From the NCBI RefSeq assembly GCF_004664715.2, contig NC_051068.1, positions 51,062,953-51,126,952 of the forward strand: DNA of 64,000 nt, in the 5' to 3' direction. A program made the position numbers and the translations under genes. Positions 59,193 to 64,000 of this stretch are shown here, one piece after another (position 1 is the first letter of the stretch; each line of letters starts with the position of its first letter). The notes under the pieces are model-generated. The model had not been told where the DNA came from, ran no database searches, and worked only from the letters and a program-made list of their open reading frames with translations. The stretch comes from Peromyscus leucopus (lineage: Eukaryota > Chordata > Mammalia > Rodentia > Cricetidae).

Positions 59193-60958
59193 ATCAGAAA
59201 TTCAAGTTTACCCTCAGCTGCTTAGAGTTTGAGACCAACTTGAATGACATGAAATCCCTTCTCAAAAAAAAAAAACAAAATCACATAAAATGAGAAAACA
59301 AAGGCAAATAAACAGATTATCAGAAGTATTTATTATTTCATATTAAACTTATACTAATTTTTTCTGTGAAATGTTGTCATCAGAAGAGAAAAAGGATGCC
59401 TGCAGAGTAGGTTCATTGGCTAGATCTCTGTCTTTACTATAAATGTATTTATTGTTTCTTTTTGACTGGACATATGGTTCTTAGGGGAAATAATTAACAT
59501 ACCAAACATAGAGCAAAGCCACACTGGAGAATTCTGGGCAGGAGCTTCACTGTTGACTTAGAATCACATTGAAAGATTTGCAGGGTAAAAACTGACTTCA
59601 GGAAAATGTAGCTATGTATACTTTGTAATATGTTCTGCTAGAGTTTAGTTTTAGTGAAACACAGACTCTGGAGTAGAAGTAAGAAAGCTAGCTGGATTGG
59701 CTGATTAACTCCTAGAGAATGTTAAGTAAAGAATAAAGCCAATTAGATTTTCTACACTTGTGCAATTGCTATTTTCAGAAATGCAAAACTCAGACAGATG
59801 CAGTTTTTGAACAAGATACTGATGTGTAATTGCTGAGTTAATTAACAGTTTTCATTAGACATTTTGGGTATCTGTTATATTAATAATATTTTGGACATGT
59901 AAACAAAAGCAATAAATGAATCATCTTAATAATGGTAATTTTGAAAAGGTCAAGTAAAGAGGCTAAGTCACTAATTGTCTAGCTGGTTCTATAATCATAA
60001 TATGTAGTCTACTATAAGTAATTGTGTATTTATTTCTTGAATTTGTATTCTGTGATGTGTTAAAGTTTTCTTTATTATTATCACTTTGAATGTAAATGCT
60101 ACAAAAGCAATAATTATTTGAAGTAATTTGTGTCTATCTTATTTTTTCCCTAACATGGTATCTTTTACTGCTTTGGAATTTATCAAGGAGCCTAGGTTGG
60201 CTGAACAGTAAGTCTAAGGGTCCATCTGTCTGGAAATATTCCCTCTGCCTCTCCAACCAATACCATATGTTTATATGTCAATCTTATATATACACACATG
60301 GAGTTACTGAACATATATATACATGGTTGTCATTCAAATTTGATATTTGTAGCTATAATAAATATCTAATATTGTGCTGAAAGTGGGAATACAAAAATAT
60401 TTTCAAATTAAAATATTTTATACAAGTACCAGACATTGTTAAAATACAGATTGCTAAATAGTTAAAATCCATAGACATCAGCTGATTTTGAAGAAAATTT
60501 TACTTCTTATTCTTCTGAATATTTCAAGTATCTATACATTAACCCTACTAAATGGAATATTTGAGAATGAATAGCTAAATTTGTAAGCCTTTTTTATATG
60601 TATTAAAAATGAAGCACCACTGAAAACCCACTCATTAAGAAAGATGAATAATTAAAAATAGAAATTATATAAAATACGATCAGGGATATTTTTCATTTTT
60701 TAATATGTCACTTGATCCTGTTTCACTGTAGGGTGTAATTCAAGGAATTGTCCACTCTCTTAATAATTTTTGATTTTATAAATATTTTTACTTGATGGCA
60801 ATTTGGATGTATGGAAACATATTACATTAAAAATGAGTTCAGATAGACTATTAAAGCAATTTAATTTACATTTTTGATAACTAAGAGTGTCAAGTATTAA
60901 TTGACCATTTCCATTGCTTCTTTTGAGAACGAACCATCTTTTTTGTTAGTATATTTAC
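59193..60958. other. Anonymous AT-rich DNA
   Basis: No repeat or exon recognised. Confidence 0.5.
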
Positions 60959-61333
60959 TGATGTGGAATGTCTTTCTGCATGCTGTGAGTATGTGTTGCT
61001 CTGATTGATCAATATATAAAGCTATTTGGCCAATGGTGAGGCAGAATAAGGTTAGGCAGGACATTCCAACTAGAGAGAGAGAAAGGAGAAAAAGAGAACA
61101 GAGGAGATGCTGCTATCCACTGCCAGGAGAAGCAAGATATAATGATACTGGTAAGCCACAAGCCACATGGCAAAGTATAGATTTATAGAAATGGGTTAAT
61201 TTAAGATATAAGAGCTAGCTAGTAAGAAGCCTACAATGGCCATAGTTTAAAAATAATATAAGCCTCTGTGTGTTCACTTGGGTCTGAACAGCTGCTGTAG
61301 GAGCTGGGTGGGACCAGGAAAACTTCAGCTACA
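60959..61333 (+). mobile_element. 5' LTR of the 61-kb element
   Basis: TGATGTGGAATG to CTTCAGCTACA (375 bp), sharing 'tgttgctctgattg', 'aagccacaagccacatggca' and 'aatgggttaatttaagatat' with the other family LTRs. Confidence 0.8.
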
Positions 61334-61335
61334 AA

Positions 61336-61353
61336 TGGCACCCAACAGGTTAG
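61336..61353 (+). promoter_or_regulatory. Primer-binding site, tRNA-Lys type
   Basis: TGGCACCCAACAGG starts 2 bp after the LTR, a diverged form of TGGCGCCCAACGTG. Confidence 0.7.
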
Positions 61354-61559
61354 CTCGAGTTACCATCTGAAGCCTGAGAATACTTAATAAGCAATTCTAA
61401 ATGGAGCCAAAAACAGGTTCCTGCTTCATGTCTCATGCAGGTGGTGAGAGGCACCGCAGCATTCGGACTTGAGCACAATATGGTGGATTCCCACTGTAGC
61501 ACACAGTGGCATCTCCAAGTTGCATGGTGCACTGCATGACAGATACAGCTTTTGCTAGT

Positions 61560-61562
<3 letters not shown>

Positions 61563-61635
<73 letters not shown>
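61563..61635 (+). repeat. (GA)n microsatellite
   Basis: About 36 GA units with one AA interruption, at the position of the A29 tract in the 7.76-kb copy. Confidence 0.97.
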
Positions 61636-61647
61636 TTTCTGGCCTCC

Positions 61648-62031
61648 TGCTGTGGGATGGTCTGTATGTTAAATTACTCTAATTGGTCAATAAATAAAAC
61701 ACTGATTGGCCTGTGGCTAGGCAGGAAGTATAGGTGAGACTAACAGAGAGGAGAAAAGAACAGGAAGGCAGAAGGAATCAATGCCAGCCGACCCCATGAC
61801 AAGCAGCATGTGAAGATGCCAGTAAGCCACGAGCCACATGGTAAGGTATAGATTTGTGGAAATGGATTAATTTAAGCTGTAAGAACAGTTAGCAAGAAGC
61901 CTGCCACAGCCATACAGTTTGTAAGCAATATAAGTCTCTGTGTTTACTTGGTTGGGTCTGAGCGGCTGTGGGACTGGTGAGTGACAGAGATTTATCCTGA
62001 CTGTGGGCAAGGCAGGAAAACTCTAGCTACA
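61648..62031 (+). mobile_element. Solo LTR nested inside the 61-kb element
   Basis: TGCTGTGGGATGG to CTCTAGCTACA (384 bp), very similar to the 7.76-kb LTRs. Flanked by GCCTCC (61642-61647) and GGCTCC (62032-62037), 5 of 6 identical. Interior text of the older element continues on both sides ('atttctgg' left, 'acactgctttaatggaggta' right). Confidence 0.8.
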
Positions 62032-62161
62032 GGCTCCACACTGCTTTAATGGAGGTATAGAGTCACTACTTTCCGAGAGTTGGTGGTACACATGGCCCAG
62101 AGCTGGAGGTGAATTACTTCCACCATGTGGAAAAGCTGAAATGGGTGAAGTCAGCAGCCAA

Positions 62162-62220
62162 GGCTGCCACTTTTCATCCTGGCTGCCACTTTTCATACTG
62201 GCTGCTGTTTCTCATCCTGG
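62162..62220 (+). repeat. 19-bp tandem triplication
   Basis: Three copies of GGCTGCCACTTTTCATCCT (the second and third with changes). Not present in the 7.76-kb copy. Confidence 0.9.
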
Positions 62221-62454
62221 CCATGGAGTTTAGCAGTTTAAAGTCTCTCCTGGCCAGAAAAGTATTATATTCAAAATAAAACAGATTCAGATGGGATAAA
62301 CCTCTAAATGATTTACAGTGTGTGTAAAGATGTATGTAGGCTTGAAAGAGAGGGGAAAAGGAATATAGACAGTTATATAAAGAAATAGAAAGTTGTAAAA
62401 AATAAAGTCTTTAAAGGGAAAGTATAAGTACTATAAAAAATAAGCCACATAAAG

Positions 62455-62652
62455 ATGGATATCATACAGAGAGTCTGGGTTATGTTGTCTTTAGTATTTT
62501 TAACTGCAGAGAGACATTTGATTGTAAAAACTGCTGAGTTAAATCAATATGTATATTTTAAGGGTATCTCAATTTCAAAATTTATGTTTAAGGGTACATT
62601 ACTTTGGAAAAGAGTTTCTGCTTTTGTTTCCACAGAAGATGAGAAACTATAG
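62455..62652 (+). pseudogene. Retroviral pol remnant (integrase C-terminus-like)
   Basis: A 65-codon frame homologous to the minus frame at 8374-8652; both contain QR.W.M.SL.F.T, then FKG..., SKF, LLWKR.SAFVSTE. This one stops earlier. Alone it is too small to be functional. Confidence 0.5.
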
Positions 62653-64000
62653 ATTGCTTCCAGGCTAATATGGTTTGATTAGCCAAGAACCCCTGAAAGA
62701 TCTTTGATGACACCATGGCCCAGATGATCCAATATGCAGAATGATTTCAAGGCAACTAGATCAGACAAAGCAGCCTTAAAGACTATTCCAGTCAGGACTT
62801 GACCAAAATTCTTAATTTTCTCAGGATCTCCATAAGAATATAGCACCCTTTACCAGCAGTAAGTAGCCTAGAAACTACATCCACATTCCCAAAAGATAGA
62901 TTAAAAAAAGGGAGTTTTATTTTGTGGGGTAACTTACAAGTGAAGGGATAGGTAACAGGGTCTGGGAAAGGTATAGCGCATTCTGGCAGTGTTCTCTGGA
63001 GAACTCTGCTTGGTCTACCTCCAGCATCCAGGGTCCAGAAACCAAGAAAGCTGGCGCATCTGGATCTCGGGTCTTTGTGGTCCTCTCTCAGCCCTGCCTT
63101 GTAGGCATGACAATTACCAAAGTCTCAATGGGGTTGGAACTTCCAGATCAAAGCTGGAATGGCTACCCACTACAGACAAGATATAGATATGATAAGATGA
63201 AAGGGTAGATTATTGAATCTAATTTTAAAGAGTAGCAATGTATTTGAAATGTTTTACAATGCTGTGGATTTTAGTTTATTGATACAAATTTAAAGTTAAT
63301 TTTGTTATACTGTATGTATATTTCTACTCTTGTTTAAGGTATTATGTTTGTGCAGCTCATTTAAATTGTAATAGGTAACTAAAAATACAGATTAATCATT
63401 ACTATTCTATGATAGTCAAACTTAAAGTCATGTTGTTTTCTAAGTATGCATAGATATAATTCAATTAGGTAGGTAATCTTCAAACACTTCAAAGACATAC
63501 AGAATATGGCCTTTAAAATGTTTTAAAAACTTAGTCTTTCCTGGACAATGAGACACATCTGCTCTTGGCAGCACCAATTTACTTCAGAGAGAAAGATGGG
63601 TATCAAAGACACTCCACTTCTTCTTAGCAAAAATAGCCATTTGGGCAAGAAACTGTTCTTACCTGGACTGCTTGACAAAATGTATTGACTGGACATGCAG
63701 GACCCACAGAAAGGCCAATGAACTTTGCAAGGCAAGATGGTCCTTCAGGTTCCTGCTTCACAAAAGAAACTGCCGGACATTCTACAGGACACAGAGAAAA
63801 GTGACTGAGAGACTCTAGGACTATGGGCTGAATGTAAATACCCCAATGTTGCAGAGGAACTTTGGATGACTGTCCAGGCAGACAATTGTCTCTGTAATTC
63901 TAGATTTTTTGGAAGTCACTTACAATGCTCTTCCTGTTTACTTAGGTAATATTATATCCTTCTGAGGTCTTTGATGTAGTTGAAGACTAGATAGTTACAA

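Larger units (their letters stand above)
60959..64000 (+). mobile_element. Second, longer mys-like LTR element (runs off window)
   Basis: A 5' LTR (60959-61333), a tRNA-Lys primer site, a leader, a nested solo LTR (61648-62031), then interior text matching the 7.76-kb element in order (62038 to about 62930). A further ~1 kb is absent from that copy. The 3' LTR is not in the window. More diverged than the 7.76-kb copy, so older. No intact gag or pol seen. Confidence 0.8.

Overview
This window looks like a gene-poor stretch of a rodent nuclear genome, most likely a cricetid (deer mouse, vole or hamster group). The evidence is a dense layering of rodent-specific retroelements: B1, B2/B3, B4 and ID SINEs, several ages of rodent LINE-1, and LTR elements primed by tRNA-Lys that resemble the cricetid 'mys' group. 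Composition is AT-rich with long microsatellites. I found no host protein-coding gene I can defend. Nearly all open frames over 60 codons fall in repeats, simple-sequence tracts or unconserved AT-rich DNA.

Layout. 1-7.4 kb: AT-rich DNA with L1 3' ends, B2/B3/B4 SINEs and one (GA)n. 7.75-9.94 kb: a complete 1.74-kb non-autonomous LTR element on the minus strand with a perfect 6-bp target duplication, followed by a solo LTR with its own. 9.9-15.6 kb: mostly anonymous DNA. 15.7-19.7 kb: a plus-strand L1 (ORF2 reverse transcriptase to 3'UTR), interrupted by a B1 with a 17-bp target duplication and by a retrocopy of a polyadenylated transcript ending in (AAAG)n. 19.7-24.8 kb: anonymous. 24.8-26.9 kb: a second decayed plus-strand L1. 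27-35.2 kb: mixed L1, B4, an LTR, B1s and B3. 35.2-38 kb: anonymous. 38-44.3 kb: old minus-strand L1 pieces, an LTR inserted in one of them, an AT-rich compound repeat and a 74-bp tandem duplication. 44.3-48.3 kb: mostly anonymous plus large (CT)n and A50 tracts. 48.3-52.8 kb: minus-strand L1 carrying an internal 147-bp duplication, then two LTR-like repeats. 54.1-55.8 kb: a truncated minus-strand class II endogenous retrovirus (ERV) with a broken integrase and one LTR. 56.5-59.2 kb: two B1s and an L1 with an inverted 5' part, itself hit by an ID element with a 58-base A tail. 61-64 kb: a second, older copy of the 7.76-kb LTR family, split by a younger solo LTR and running off the window end.

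The most informative results are structural. One is the two related non-autonomous LTR copies that share an internal deletion and keep a similar integrase-C-terminus-like frame. Others are the LTR/integrase duplication in the 54-kb ERV, the L1 with its 147-bp internal copy, and several insertions dated by nesting. I see no CRISPR, operon or other prokaryotic system, and nothing that amounts to an undescribed biological system. Family names are from memory of consensus sequences and have not been checked against a repeat library.
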